Shown: positions 26,059 to 34,234 of the stretch, one piece after another
How the letters are laid out: each line of letters starts with the position of its first letter
Position numbering within the stretch: position 1 is the stretch's first letter
Notes under the pieces: generated by a model
Databases searched by the model: none
Seen by the model: the letters and a program-made list of their open reading frames with translations, nothing else
Told to the model about the DNA's origin: nothing
Program-made: the position numbers and the translations under genes
NCBI RefSeq assembly: GCF_041906005.1
Contig: NZ_JAYRJY010000001.1
Location: forward strand, 2,356,001-2,420,000
Direction of reading: 5' to 3'
DNA: 64,000 nt
DNA from: Ferrovibrio sp041906005
GTDB lineage: Bacteria; Pseudomonadota; Alphaproteobacteria; Ferrovibrionales; Ferrovibrionaceae

Positions 26059-27288
26059 ATGCTCTACCAGCTTTATGAATGGCAGCATGCCGCGCTCCAG
26101 CCGGTGCGCGCGATGGCCGAGGCGCAGACGCAGGCGCTGAAACTGCCCTATCTGCCGCTGAACTACAGCCCGGCCGCGCGCACGCTCGCCGCCGGCCTGG
26201 AAGTCTTCACCAACATCACCCGCCGCTACCCCAAGCCGGCCTTCGGTCTGGCGACGACGAAAGTGGATGGCGTCGAGCGCAAGGTCACCGAGCGCACCGT
26301 CGTCTCGATGCCCTTCTGCAACATCCTGCATTTCGAGCGCGAAGGCTGCGCCGAGCGCAAGGACCCCAAGCTGCTGATCGTGGCGCCGCTGTCGGGCCAT
26401 TACGCCACGCTGCTGCGCGGCACCGTCGAGGCGATGCTGCCGAACCACGAGGTCTACATCACCGACTGGATCGATGCCCGCGACGTGCCGCTGCGCGAGG
26501 GCGCCTTCGAACTGGACGACTATATCGACTACGTGCGCGAATTCTTCATGGTGCTGGGGCCGAACTGCCACGTCATGGGCGTGTGCCAGCCCTCCGTGCC
26601 GGTGCTGGCCGCCGTGGCCCTGATGTCGGAGGCGAAAGACCCCAACACGCCGCGGTCCATGACCCTGATGGGCGGCCCGATCGACACCCGCATCAGCCCC
26701 ACCGTGCCGAACAACCTGGCCAAGGAACGCTCCATCGAGTGGTTCGAGCACAGCGTGATCAACCGCGTGCCGCTGCCGCATGCCGGTTTCATGCGGCCGG
26801 TCTATCCGGGTTTCATCCAGCTCACCGGCTTCATGACCATGAACCTGGATCGCCATGTCGGTGCCCATGTCCGGCTGTTCCACCACCTGGTCAAGGGCGA
26901 CGGCGACAGCGCCCGGGCGCACAAGGATTTCTACGATGAATACCTGGCGGTGATGGACCTGCCGGCGGAATACTATCTGCAGACCGTGCGCCGCGTGTTC
27001 CAGGAACACGAACTGCCGCGCGGCATCATGCAATGCCGCGGCGACAAGGTGGATACCGCCGCGATCACCAGAACCGCCCTGCTTACCGTGGAAGGCGAGA
27101 AGGACGATATCTCGGGCATCGGCCAGACGGCGGCGGCCCACGATATCTGCCCCAATATCCCCAATCGCATGCGCCAGCATCATTTGCAGGCCGGGGTGGG
27201 GCATTATGGCGTGTTCAACGGCCGGCGCTGGCGCGAGGAGATCGCGCCCAAGGTCACGGCCTTCATCCGCCAGCACCACAAGGCGTAA
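26059..27288 (+). CDS. phaZ: intracellular polyhydroxybutyrate depolymerase
   Basis: The 409-residue protein starts MLYQLYEWQHAALQPVRAMA and keeps the features of Ralstonia-type intracellular depolymerases. These are FEREGC, a nucleophilic Cys176 in HVMGVCQPSVPVLAAV in place of the lipase-box Ser, an acidic residue in the C-terminal half, and a terminal His in AGVGHYGVFNGRRWR. It mobilises cytoplasmic PHB granules. There is no signal peptide, as expected. A candidate PhaR operator lies upstream and a strong terminator follows. No PHA synthase is in the window. Confidence 0.93.
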   Translation: MLYQLYEWQHAALQPVRAMAEAQTQALKLPYLPLNYSPAARTLAAGLEVFTNITRRYPKPAFGLATTKVDGVERKVTERTVVSMPFCNILHFEREGCAERKDPKLLIVAPLSGHYATLLRGTVEAMLPNHEVYITDWIDARDVPLREGAFELDDYIDYVREFFMVLGPNCHVMGVCQPSVPVLAAVALMSEAKDPNTPRSMTLMGGPIDTRISPTVPNNLAKERSIEWFEHSVINRVPLPHAGFMRPVYPGFIQLTGFMTMNLDRHVGAHVRLFHHLVKGDGDSARAHKDFYDEYLAVMDLPAEYYLQTVRRVFQEHELPRGIMQCRGDKVDTAAITRTALLTVEGEKDDISGIGQTAAAHDICPNIPNRMRQHHLQAGVGHYGVFNGRRWREEIAPKVTAFIRQHHKA

Positions 27289-27300
27289 ATCGGCTTTCCC

Positions 27301-27334
27301 GGCGGCTGGCGCTTTCGCCGCCGCCGCCTTATTT
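27301..27334 (+). terminator. rho-independent terminator after phaZ
   Basis: An 11-bp GC stem with one bulged T (27301-27325), loop cttt, followed by TTATTTTTT. It starts 13 bases after the phaZ stop and ends 9 bases before the next start codon, so the next gene's leader lies within it. Confidence 0.88.
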
Positions 27335-27342
27335 TTTCCGCC

Positions 27343-27816
27343 ATGCCCCGCAAGCTTCCTTTCTGGCGCCGCAAGCGCCTGGACCAGATGACGCCGTCCG
27401 AATGGGAGTCGTTGTGCGACGGCTGCGGCAAATGCTGCCTGTATCGCCTGGAAGACGACGATACCGGCGCGCTGGAGCAGACCAACGTGGCCTGCAAGCT
27501 ACTCAACTGCGCCACCGGGCAATGCAGCAACTATCCCAAACGCAAGAAGCTGGTGCCCGATTGCATCCAGCTCACGCCGGGCAAGGTGCAGAAGATGAAC
27601 TGGCTGCCGGCCACCTGCGCCTATCGCCTGGTGGCGGCCGGCAAGGATCTGTACTGGTGGCATCATCTGAAAAGCGGCAGCCGCGACACCGTGCATCAGG
27701 CCGGGATTTCGGTGGCCGGCCGCTGCATCTCCGAGAAGGAGGCCGGCGAACTGGACGAGCACGTGGTCTACTGGCTCGACGATCCCGGTCCGCCCAAACC
27801 TAAAAAACGGGCATAA
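27343..27816 (+). CDS. YcgN family cysteine-cluster protein (UPF0260)
   Basis: The 157-residue protein matches YcgN: PFWRRKRLDQMTPSEWESLC followed by DGCGKCCLYRLEDDDTG, then ACKLLN, CATGQCSNYP, DCIQLTP and TCAYRLVAAGKDLYWWHHL, with further C-terminal cysteine in AGRCIS. The eight or more conserved cysteines suggest a metal site. Its function is not known. The start overlaps the end of the phaZ terminator, so its promoter must lie within phaZ or it depends on read-through. Confidence 0.9.
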   Translation: MPRKLPFWRRKRLDQMTPSEWESLCDGCGKCCLYRLEDDDTGALEQTNVACKLLNCATGQCSNYPKRKKLVPDCIQLTPGKVQKMNWLPATCAYRLVAAGKDLYWWHHLKSGSRDTVHQAGISVAGRCISEKEAGELDEHVVYWLDDPGPPKPKKRA

Positions 27817-27847
27817 TCTCGCCGCAATGGCAGGGCAGGGTTGAATC

Positions 27848-28123
27848 ATGATCCGCTTCGCCCTTTGCATACTGCTGATCTCCGTCGCCCTGATCTCCGT
27901 CGCCCTGCCGGCCGCTGCGCAGCAACCGAGCGAATGGGATCGCTCCAATGCGGAAATCCGCCGCATGGAGCAGGAACGCGAAATGCGCCAGCTCGATTTC
28001 CAGCGCCGGCAGGATGACGAGGCCCGCCGCCAGGATGCCGAACGGCGCCGCGCCAATGAGGAAGAGCGCCAACGTGCCCGCGACATGGAGCAGCGGCGGC
28101 TGGACGATCAGCGTCGCCGCTGA
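27848..28123 (+). CDS. small exported Arg/Glu-rich helical protein
   Basis: The 91-residue product has a signal peptide (MIRFALCILLISVALISVAL, cleavage after AAAQ near residue 25). The mature part of about 65 residues consists almost wholly of Glu, Arg, Gln and Asp (EREMRQLDFQRRQDDEARRQ). It should form a single charged helix or coiled coil. It follows YcgN by 31 bases. No family is recognised. The low complexity makes homology calls unreliable. Confidence 0.6.
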   Translation: MIRFALCILLISVALISVALPAAAQQPSEWDRSNAEIRRMEQEREMRQLDFQRRQDDEARRQDAERRRANEEERQRARDMEQRRLDDQRRR

Positions 28124-28254
28124 ACGGGCGGCCGCCAAACCGTGCAATTGACGTGGCGTCACGACTGGCGCGCGTCTTTGCACCCCGGTAATCTGCCGCC
28201 TCCCTGATCGGGCCCATGATCGGGGATGGCCTGCTGGGCCGGGGAGATTACCGC

Positions 28255-28752
28255 ATGCTGGATGCCGATCTGATTGCCAGGTTCAAGGCGGTGAAGCTGC
28301 TGTCGCTGGATCTCGACGGCACGCTCACCGATGGCGGCCTGTATTACGCCGAGGACGGTTCCGAGCTGCGCAAATATTTCGTGCAGGACGGTTTCGGCAT
28401 GCTGCTGGTGCGCGAAGCCGGCATCGAACTCTGTCTGATCACCATGAGCGACACGCCCTCGATCCAGAAGCGCATCGACCGGCTGAAGATCCGCCACGGC
28501 CATATGGGCGTGCGGCACAAGCTGCCCCGGCTGCAGCAGATCTGCGCCGAACTCGGCATCGGCCTGGATGCCGTCTGCCATGTCGCCGACGACCTCAACG
28601 ACCTCGACGTGATGCAGGCGGTTGGCCTGCCGATCGCCGTGGCCAATGCGCGGCCGCAGGTGAAGGACGCCGCCGCCTATGTCACCAGCGCCAGCGGCGG
28701 CCATGGCGCCGTGCGCGAGGTCTGCGACCTGCTGCTCGAATACAAAGTCTGA
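28255..28752 (+). CDS. KdsC-like HAD phosphatase
   Basis: The 165-residue protein has the HAD motif I LLSLDLDGTLTDGGLYY, Thr/Ser motif II in LCLITMSDTPSIQKRI, a Lys in VRHKLPRL, and motif IV VADDLNDLDVMQAVG. Its small size without a cap domain is typical of KdsC (3-deoxy-manno-octulosonate-8-phosphate phosphatase) and related sugar-phosphate phosphatases. The nearby Kdo transferase gene waaA agrees with a Kdo pathway role but is on the other strand. The start at 28255 (MLDADLI) has GGGGAG upstream. Confidence 0.8.
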   Translation: MLDADLIARFKAVKLLSLDLDGTLTDGGLYYAEDGSELRKYFVQDGFGMLLVREAGIELCLITMSDTPSIQKRIDRLKIRHGHMGVRHKLPRLQQICAELGIGLDAVCHVADDLNDLDVMQAVGLPIAVANARPQVKDAAAYVTSASGGHGAVREVCDLLLEYKV

Positions 28753-28774
28753 TCGAAAAAACGGAGGAATTGCC

Positions 28775-29686
28775 ATGGCCATCGATTTCAAGGGCCGCGT
28801 TGCCATTGTCACCGGCGCGGGCGCCGGCCTGGGGCGCAGCCATGCGCTGCTGCTGGCCGAGCGCGGCGCGAAGGTTGTGGTGAACGATCTGGGCGGCGCG
28901 GTGGACGGCACCGGCGGTTCGTCCAAGGCGGCCGATGCCGTGGTGGCCGAGATCAAGGCCAGGGGCGGCGAGGCCGTGCCGAATTACGACAGCGTCTCCG
29001 ATCCGGCCGCTGCCGCCAGTATCGTGAAGACCGCCACCGATGCCTGGGGCCGCGTCGATATCCTGGTCAACAACGCGGGCATCCTGCGCGACAAGACCTT
29101 CGCCAAGATGGAGATCGCCGATTTCGACACCGTGGTCGACGTGCATTTCCTCGGCTCGGCCTATGTCACCAAGGCGGCCTGGCCGGTGATGCAGCAGCAG
29201 CAATACGGCCGCATCGTCATGACCTCGTCGAATTCCGGCCTGTACGGCAATTTCGGCCAGTCGAATTATGCCGGCGCCAAGATGGCCGTCGTCGGCCTGA
29301 TGAACTCGCTGAAGCAGGAAGGCGCCAAATACGGCATCCTGGTCAACACCATCGCGCCGGTGGCCGCCACACGCATGACCGAGGCTTTGCTGCCGCCGCA
29401 GCTTCTGCCGCATCTCAAGCCCGAATATGTGTCCCAGGCGGTGGCCTATCTGTGCTCGGAAACCTGCACGGCCACCGGCGATATCATCTCGGCCGGCGCC
29501 GGTTTCTACGCCAAGCTGCAGATCATGGAATCGCAGGGCATGTTCTTCGGCATCGACGCCAAGGTGACGGTGGAGGATTTCGCCGCCAGCTACGCCAAGA
29601 TCACCGACATGTCGAAGCCGCAGCATTTCGGCTCGTCGATGGAAGAGGTGGGCCACATCGCCAAGCCTTTCGTGGCGAAGGCTTAA
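28775..29686 (+). CDS. short-chain dehydrogenase, MFE-2/HSD17B4-like
   Basis: The 303-residue SDR has the cofactor motif VTGAGAGLGRSHALLL, the VVNDLGGAVDGTGGSS loop characteristic of (3R)-hydroxyacyl-CoA dehydrogenases of the MFE-2 type, NNAGILRDKTF, and the catalytic Ser, Tyr and Lys in MTSSNSGLYGNFGQSNYAGAK. The C-terminal extension (about 255-303, GIDAKVTVEDFAASYAKITD) also fits that group. A role in acyl-CoA oxidation is likely, in keeping with several acyl-CoA genes in the window. The start at 28775 has GGAGG nearby. It lies 22 bases after the KdsC-like gene. Confidence 0.88.
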   Translation: MAIDFKGRVAIVTGAGAGLGRSHALLLAERGAKVVVNDLGGAVDGTGGSSKAADAVVAEIKARGGEAVPNYDSVSDPAAAASIVKTATDAWGRVDILVNNAGILRDKTFAKMEIADFDTVVDVHFLGSAYVTKAAWPVMQQQQYGRIVMTSSNSGLYGNFGQSNYAGAKMAVVGLMNSLKQEGAKYGILVNTIAPVAATRMTEALLPPQLLPHLKPEYVSQAVAYLCSETCTATGDIISAGAGFYAKLQIMESQGMFFGIDAKVTVEDFAASYAKITDMSKPQHFGSSMEEVGHIAKPFVAKA

Positions 29687-29693
29687 GGCGCGA

Positions 29694-30980
29694 TCAATCC
29701 GGCAGTTGCTGCAGGACCGCGTCTCCCAGTATGTCGAGGATGCGGTTCTGCCCGCCGGCATAGGTGCGGGCCGCCGCCGCGATCCCGGCGGTTTTCGCCG
29801 GGTCGGCCAGCAGGATGCCCAGGGCTGCCGTGAGTTCGGCGGCATCCTGCACCTGCTGCGCCCCGCCGGCTTCCAGCAGGCCGGCCACGGCTTCGCTGAA
29901 ATTGAACATCGACGGACCGAACAGCACGGCGCAGTCCAGCCGCGCCGGTTCCAGCGGATTCTGCCCGCCATGGGGGATCAGCGAACCACCCATCATCACC
30001 ACCGGGCAGAGGCGATACCACAGGCCCAGTTCGCCCAACGTGTCGGCGACATAGATATCGGTTGCTTCCGTCACGGCTTCGCTGCGTGAACGCAGGGCAA
30101 TGGCGCAGTCGGGCGTTGCCAGAGCGGCGGCGATTTCGGGGCCGCGCTGCGGGTGACGCGGCGCGATGATGGTCAGCAGGCCGGGGAAGCGGGATTTCAG
30201 CGCGCGGTGCACGCCGGCGATCTGCTGCTCCTCACCCGGATGCGTGCTGGCGGCCAGCCAGCGCGGCCGGTCGCCCAGCGTCATCTGCCATTGCATCACC
30301 GTCTCGGCATGGGCGGGCAACGGGGGCGCGGCCTGTTTCAGATTGCCGGCCTCGATGACGTTGGCGGCGCCCAGGCGGCGCAGACGTTCGGCATCCTGTG
30401 CTGTCTGCGCATAGATGGTCCGGAAGCTGCGCAACAGCCAGTGCGCGGTCTGTGGCGCCAGACTCCAGCGCCGGCAGGACCGCTCCGACATGCGCGCGTT
30501 GACCAGCAGGGAAGGGATGTCGCGATGCTGAATCTCGGCCAGGATGCCGGGCCAGAAGTCCGACTCGCTCCACAGAACCAGATCGGGCCGCCAATGGTCC
30601 AGGAAACGGTCGACCGCATTGGGCAGATCGACCGGCACAAATTGATGGATCACACCCTTCAGTGTTCCCTGAGCGGCACGCTGGCGCACCAGTTCGGCCG
30701 AGGTGACCGTGCCGGTGGTGAGCAGCAGCGTCAGGTCGGGACGCGCCGCATGCAGATGCTGCAACAGCGGCAGCAATGCCTGGGCCTCGCCCACGCTGGC
30801 GCCATGGCACCAGACCAGCCGGCCGGCCGGCCGCGCCATGGTCGCGTGGCCGAAACGCTCGGCCAGACGCGCGGCATCTTCTTTGCCGGCATCGGCGCGG
30901 CGCCGCAGCCACAGCATGACCGCCGGCGCAAGCAGATGCCCGGTGCCGCGCCACAGGAGTCGCCGCCAATCCATGCTCAT
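29694..30980 (-). CDS. waaA: 3-deoxy-D-manno-octulosonic acid transferase (Kdo transferase)
   Basis: The 428-residue enzyme (GT30 family) has an N-terminal hydrophobic anchor (LLAPAVMLWLRRRADAGK), the acceptor-side motif RLVWCHGASVGEAQALLPLL with the catalytic Glu, LVLWSESDFWPG, PSLLVNARMSERS, and the donor-side stretch AASTHPGEEQQI, IAPRHPQRGPEI and GGSLIPHGGQNPLEPA. It attaches Kdo to lipid IVA in LPS inner-core synthesis. The start is either 30980 or the ATG two codons later. It is convergent with the SDR gene. Confidence 0.93.
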   Translation of the reverse strand: MSMDWRRLLWRGTGHLLAPAVMLWLRRRADAGKEDAARLAERFGHATMARPAGRLVWCHGASVGEAQALLPLLQHLHAARPDLTLLLTTGTVTSAELVRQRAAQGTLKGVIHQFVPVDLPNAVDRFLDHWRPDLVLWSESDFWPGILAEIQHRDIPSLLVNARMSERSCRRWSLAPQTAHWLLRSFRTIYAQTAQDAERLRRLGAANVIEAGNLKQAAPPLPAHAETVMQWQMTLGDRPRWLAASTHPGEEQQIAGVHRALKSRFPGLLTIIAPRHPQRGPEIAAALATPDCAIALRSRSEAVTEATDIYVADTLGELGLWYRLCPVVMMGGSLIPHGGQNPLEPARLDCAVLFGPSMFNFSEAVAGLLEAGGAQQVQDAAELTAALGILLADPAKTAGIAAAARTYAGGQNRILDILGDAVLQQLPD

Positions 30981-31078
30981 GCCGGCGACATTGCCGCAAC
31001 GCAAAGCCGGACGGAAGGGCTTGCCGGATGCCGCCGTGGCTGTCAGCCTGATTGGAGTCTTTATAGGGGAGGAACAGG

Positions 31079-31852
31079 ATGGATAGCGTTCGCGTCGAAA
31101 AGCAGGGTGCCGTTACCACCGTGATCCTGGACCGCCCGCAAGCCCGCAACGCCGTCGACCGGCCCACCGCCGATGCCCTGCGCCAGGCCTTCAAGGATTT
31201 CGACGCCGATGAGACTGCCCGCGTCGCCGTGCTGTGGGGCGCCAATGGCACCTTCTGCGCCGGCGCCGATCTGAAGGCCGTGGCCGATGGAGCCAATCGC
31301 AACGATGTCTCGCCGGAAGGCGAAGGCCCGATGGGGCCGACAAGGCTGCTGCTGTCCAAGCCGGTGATCGCCGCCGTCTCAGGCTATGCCGTGGCCGGCG
31401 GTCTGGAGCTGGCTTTGTGGTGCGACCTGCGCGTGGCCGAAGAGGATGCGGTGTTCGGCGTGTTCTGTCGGCGCTGGGGCGTGCCGCTGATCGATGGCGG
31501 CACCGTGCGCCTGCCGCGCCTGATCGGCCATAGCCGCGCGCTCGACATGATTCTCACCGGCCGGCCGGTGCAGGCCAATGAGGCCTTGCAGATGGGGCTG
31601 GCCAACCGCGTGGTGGCGAAAGGCGGAGCGCGTGAAGCTGCCGAGGCGCTGGCTGCCGAGATCGCGCGTTTCCCGCAGGCCTGCATGAAGGCGGATCGCG
31701 CCTCCAGCTACCGACAATGGGATCTGTCGCTCGATGCCGCCTTGCATGACGAGGCGGAAAGCGGCCTGCCGATCATCGAGCGGGAGGCGATCGCCGGCGC
31801 GGCGCGCTTCAAGAGCGGGCTTGGCCGCGGCGGGGATTTTTCCTCGATCTGA
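31079..31852 (+). CDS. enoyl-CoA hydratase/isomerase family protein
   Basis: The 257-residue crotonase has the two oxyanion-hole segments NGTFCAGADLKAVAD and SGYAVAGGLELALWCDL. The second catalytic acid position is in GVFCRRWGVPLIDGGTVRL, where the usual E-x-x-x-G-x-x-P pattern is altered to Arg/Trp-Gly-Val-Pro. The reaction may therefore be hydration, isomerisation or another crotonase reaction. The 3' end overlaps the end of the convergent mutY by 44 bases. Confidence 0.85.
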   Translation: MDSVRVEKQGAVTTVILDRPQARNAVDRPTADALRQAFKDFDADETARVAVLWGANGTFCAGADLKAVADGANRNDVSPEGEGPMGPTRLLLSKPVIAAVSGYAVAGGLELALWCDLRVAEEDAVFGVFCRRWGVPLIDGGTVRLPRLIGHSRALDMILTGRPVQANEALQMGLANRVVAKGGAREAAEALAAEIARFPQACMKADRASSYRQWDLSLDAALHDEAESGLPIIEREAIAGAARFKSGLGRGGDFSSI

Positions 31853-32912
31853 CGCTGCCACCTTCCGGCAGCAAACCAAGCATCTTTTTCATCACCGTGG
31901 GCAGGGCCGCGTCGCGCGGCTGCTGCCATTGCCCGTCGATTTTTGCAGCGATACGCGTGGCGACACGGCCATGCAGCGCAGTGATCTTCAGCGCGAAATG
32001 GGTGAAGACATGCTCGGCCGCGCCATCCACCGGCTGCCAGTCCAGTGGCAGCGGCGCATGCGCGACGGCCTCGCCGTTGTGCCACGGCGTATCGCGCCAT
32101 GGCGCGCTGGGCACTTCCAGCATACCGCCCAGCAAGCCCTGCGGCGGCCGGCGGCGCAGCAGCACGGCGCCATCCTCGCGCTGCAGCAGGAAGGCGATGG
32201 TGTGGCGCACCGGCCGCGCCGCTTTTGCCACCTTGCGCGGCAGGTCTGCCGCGATGCCGCGCTCCTGTGCGGCGCAGAGCGTCTGCAACGGACAGCGCGG
32301 GCAGTCCGGGTTTTTGGGTGTGCAGACCGTGGCGCCCAGATCCATCATGCCCTGCGCGAAATCACCGGGACATTTCCGCGGCGTCACGTTTTCCGCCAGC
32401 GCGCGCAATGCCGGTTTGGCCTGCGGCAGCGGCGTCTCGACGGCGAAGACACGGGCCAGCACACGTTCGATATTGCCGTCCATCACGGCAGCCGGCTTGT
32501 CAAAGGCGATGGCGGCAATGGCCGCCGCCGTATAGGCGCCGATGCCGGGCAGCTCCAGCAGGCCCTCGACAGTATCGGGGAAGATGCCACCGAGTTTTTC
32601 GCTCACGGCCCTGGCGCATTTGTGCAGGTTGCGGGCGCGCGCGTAATAGCCCAGTCCCGCCCAGGCCTCCATCACATCCTCCACCGGCGCGGCGGCCAGG
32701 TCATGCACGCTGGGCCAGCGTGCAAGGAACTTGCCGAAATAGGGGATCACCGCCGGCACGGTGGTCTGCTGCAGCATGATCTCGCTGAGCCAGACGCGAT
32801 ACGGTTCCATCGGCGCGGCGCCGGGCGGGCTGCGCCAGGGCAGGCTGCGATGATGCCGGTCGTACCATTTCAGCAATGGTGCGGCGATGTTGGCGCGGCG
32901 CGGGGCGGACAT
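31809..32912 (-). CDS. mutY: A/G-specific adenine DNA glycosylase MutY
   Basis: MutY removes adenine opposite 8-oxoguanine. The 367-residue protein has WLSEIMLQQTTVPAVIPYF, the helix-hairpin-helix LLELPGIGAYTAAAI, the catalytic Asp in AVMDGNIERVLARV, and a complete [4Fe-4S] ligand set C-x6-C-x2-C-x5-C at CTPKNPDCPRCPLQTLC. A C-terminal NUDIX-like domain (VRHTIAFLLQREDGAVLLRR) recognises 8-oxoG. The start at 32912 (MSAPRRANI) is the family start; sequence upstream in frame is intergenic and antisense. Confidence 0.95.
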   Translation of the reverse strand: MSAPRRANIAAPLLKWYDRHHRSLPWRSPPGAAPMEPYRVWLSEIMLQQTTVPAVIPYFGKFLARWPSVHDLAAAPVEDVMEAWAGLGYYARARNLHKCARAVSEKLGGIFPDTVEGLLELPGIGAYTAAAIAAIAFDKPAAVMDGNIERVLARVFAVETPLPQAKPALRALAENVTPRKCPGDFAQGMMDLGATVCTPKNPDCPRCPLQTLCAAQERGIAADLPRKVAKAARPVRHTIAFLLQREDGAVLLRRRPPQGLLGGMLEVPSAPWRDTPWHNGEAVAHAPLPLDWQPVDGAAEHVFTHFALKITALHGRVATRIAAKIDGQWQQPRDAALPTVMKKMLGLLPEGGSVRSRKNPRRGQARS

Positions 32913-32941
32913 GGCGGCGACCTTAGGCAGCGCGTGCCCCT

Positions 32942-32999
32942 GCGGCAAGCGTTCTCGCTTGCCATGAGAATGCTGCGGCAAGCGTTTCTCTGCTTGCCA
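32942..32999. repeat. tandem pair of short hairpins between mutY and the binding-protein gene
   Basis: The stretch contains two copies of gcggcaagcgtt-tct-c-gcttgcca, 33 bases apart. The first copy forms a perfect 8-bp stem (ggcaagcg/cgcttgcc, 32944-32963), the second a 6-bp stem (32977-32998). They lie in the 141-base gap between divergent genes. They may be an operator for one or both genes or a small repeat element. Confidence 0.55.
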
Positions 33000-33053
33000 G
33001 GCGACAGGCGCGGCGGCATCTTGCGCCACCCCAGCCAGACCGGATTTCCAGCC

Positions 33054-34205
33054 ATGCGCCGATCCATAGCCATAGCCTTTGCGGCGATGCTTGCCTTTGC
33101 TTTCGATGGCCGCGCCGCCGCGCCGGGCGAAATCCGCCTCGGAACCATCACCGATCTCTCCGGCCCCGCCGCGCCTTACGGGCATGCGGTGGTGAACGCA
33201 TTGCGGCTGCGCTTCGATGCGGTGAACGCGGCGGGCGGCATCCGTGGGCGCAAGATCCGCCTGATCGTCGAAGACCACCAGTTCCAGGTGCCGCGCGCCG
33301 TGCAGGCCGCTAGCAAGCTGATCCGGCGCGACCATGTGCAGGCGATGGTCGGCGCGCTCGGCACCGCCCAGGTGCAGGCGGTGCTGCCGCAATTGCGCGC
33401 GGCCGGCATCCCCAACCTGTTTCCCATGGCGGCCAGCCGCGAGCTGGTTCACGCGCCGGATGCCATCACCTGGATTTCCGGCTCGCTGTATTACGACCAG
33501 ATTCGCGCCGGCGTGAAATGGATGGTCGAGCAGCGGGGCAAGCGGGCCGTCTGCGCGCTGGCGCAGAACACCGAATATGGCGAAGAAGTGCAGCAGGCCC
33601 TGCGCGACCAGCTCGGCATGCATGGCCAGAATCTTGTCGCCGTGGCGACCCATCGTCCGGCCGATACCGATTTCACGGCCGCCATCGCGCGGCTGCGGGC
33701 GGCCAATTGCGATCTCGTCGTGCTGGCGACACTGCTGCGCGATACGCTGCTGCCGATGGCGGCCGCCAGGGCCGCTGGCTGGAGCGTCGATTTCCTCGGG
33801 CCGTCGACCACGCATGATTATCTGCTGGCCGCCGCGCCCGGCGGGGCGACGCAGGGGCTCTACAGCGTGTCGTCGGTGGCATTGCCCGACCAGGCCGCGG
33901 CCGCGCCGGAGGTATTGGCCTGGATCGCGGCCTATACGGCGCGCTTCGGCACCGCCCCCAATGCCGGCGCGATCTATGGCGCCACCATCGCCGATCTCGC
34001 CGTGCTGGCGCTTGACCATGCCGGCGAGGGTGATGATCCGGCGCGTTTCGCACGGGCCATCCGCAGCATCAGCGGCTGGCGCGACCTGTTTGGCGGCACC
34101 GTGCAGGATTTCTCCGCGGGCAGCCGCCAGGGCACCAGGCAGGCCTATATCTGGCAGCTCGGCGGCATGCGTTATGAACGGCTGACCGAAGCGCTCGGCT
34201 ATTAG
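33054..34205 (+). CDS. orphan ABC-type substrate-binding protein (Leu/Ile/Val-type fold)
   Basis: The 383-residue protein has a signal peptide (RRSIAIAFAAMLAFAFDGRA) and a periplasmic binding protein type I fold: IRLGTITDLSGPAAPYGHAV, LRFDAVNAAGGIRGRKIRLI, VGALGTAQVQAVLP, NTEYGEEVQQAL and TDFTAAIARLRAANCDLVVL. Such proteins usually deliver branched-chain amino acids or amides to an ABC importer. No permease or ATPase is nearby, so it may serve a distant transporter or a sensor. It sits between mutY and dciA, which are usually neighbours in alphaproteobacteria. The start at 33054 gives the signal peptide. Confidence 0.87.
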   Translation: MRRSIAIAFAAMLAFAFDGRAAAPGEIRLGTITDLSGPAAPYGHAVVNALRLRFDAVNAAGGIRGRKIRLIVEDHQFQVPRAVQAASKLIRRDHVQAMVGALGTAQVQAVLPQLRAAGIPNLFPMAASRELVHAPDAITWISGSLYYDQIRAGVKWMVEQRGKRAVCALAQNTEYGEEVQQALRDQLGMHGQNLVAVATHRPADTDFTAAIARLRAANCDLVVLATLLRDTLLPMAAARAAGWSVDFLGPSTTHDYLLAAAPGGATQGLYSVSSVALPDQAAAAPEVLAWIAAYTARFGTAPNAGAIYGATIADLAVLALDHAGEGDDPARFARAIRSISGWRDLFGGTVQDFSAGSRQGTRQAYIWQLGGMRYERLTEALGY

Positions 34206-34234
34206 TCGGCGCCCCGGCGGCGTAGACTACGCCG

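Noticed and set aside
26017..27279. A 420-residue minus-strand frame opposite phaZ
   Set aside because: phaZ has intact catalytic motifs, its own terminator and upstream repeats. The opposite frame has no recognisable domain.
31809..34019. A 736-residue minus-strand reading through mutY and upstream
   Set aside because: Only the 367 residues from 32912 are MutY; the N-terminal half is antisense to the binding-protein gene, so it is not a fusion.
31734..34205. An 823-residue plus-strand reading into the binding protein
   Set aside because: The first 440 codons are antisense to mutY. The signal peptide at 33054 marks the true start.
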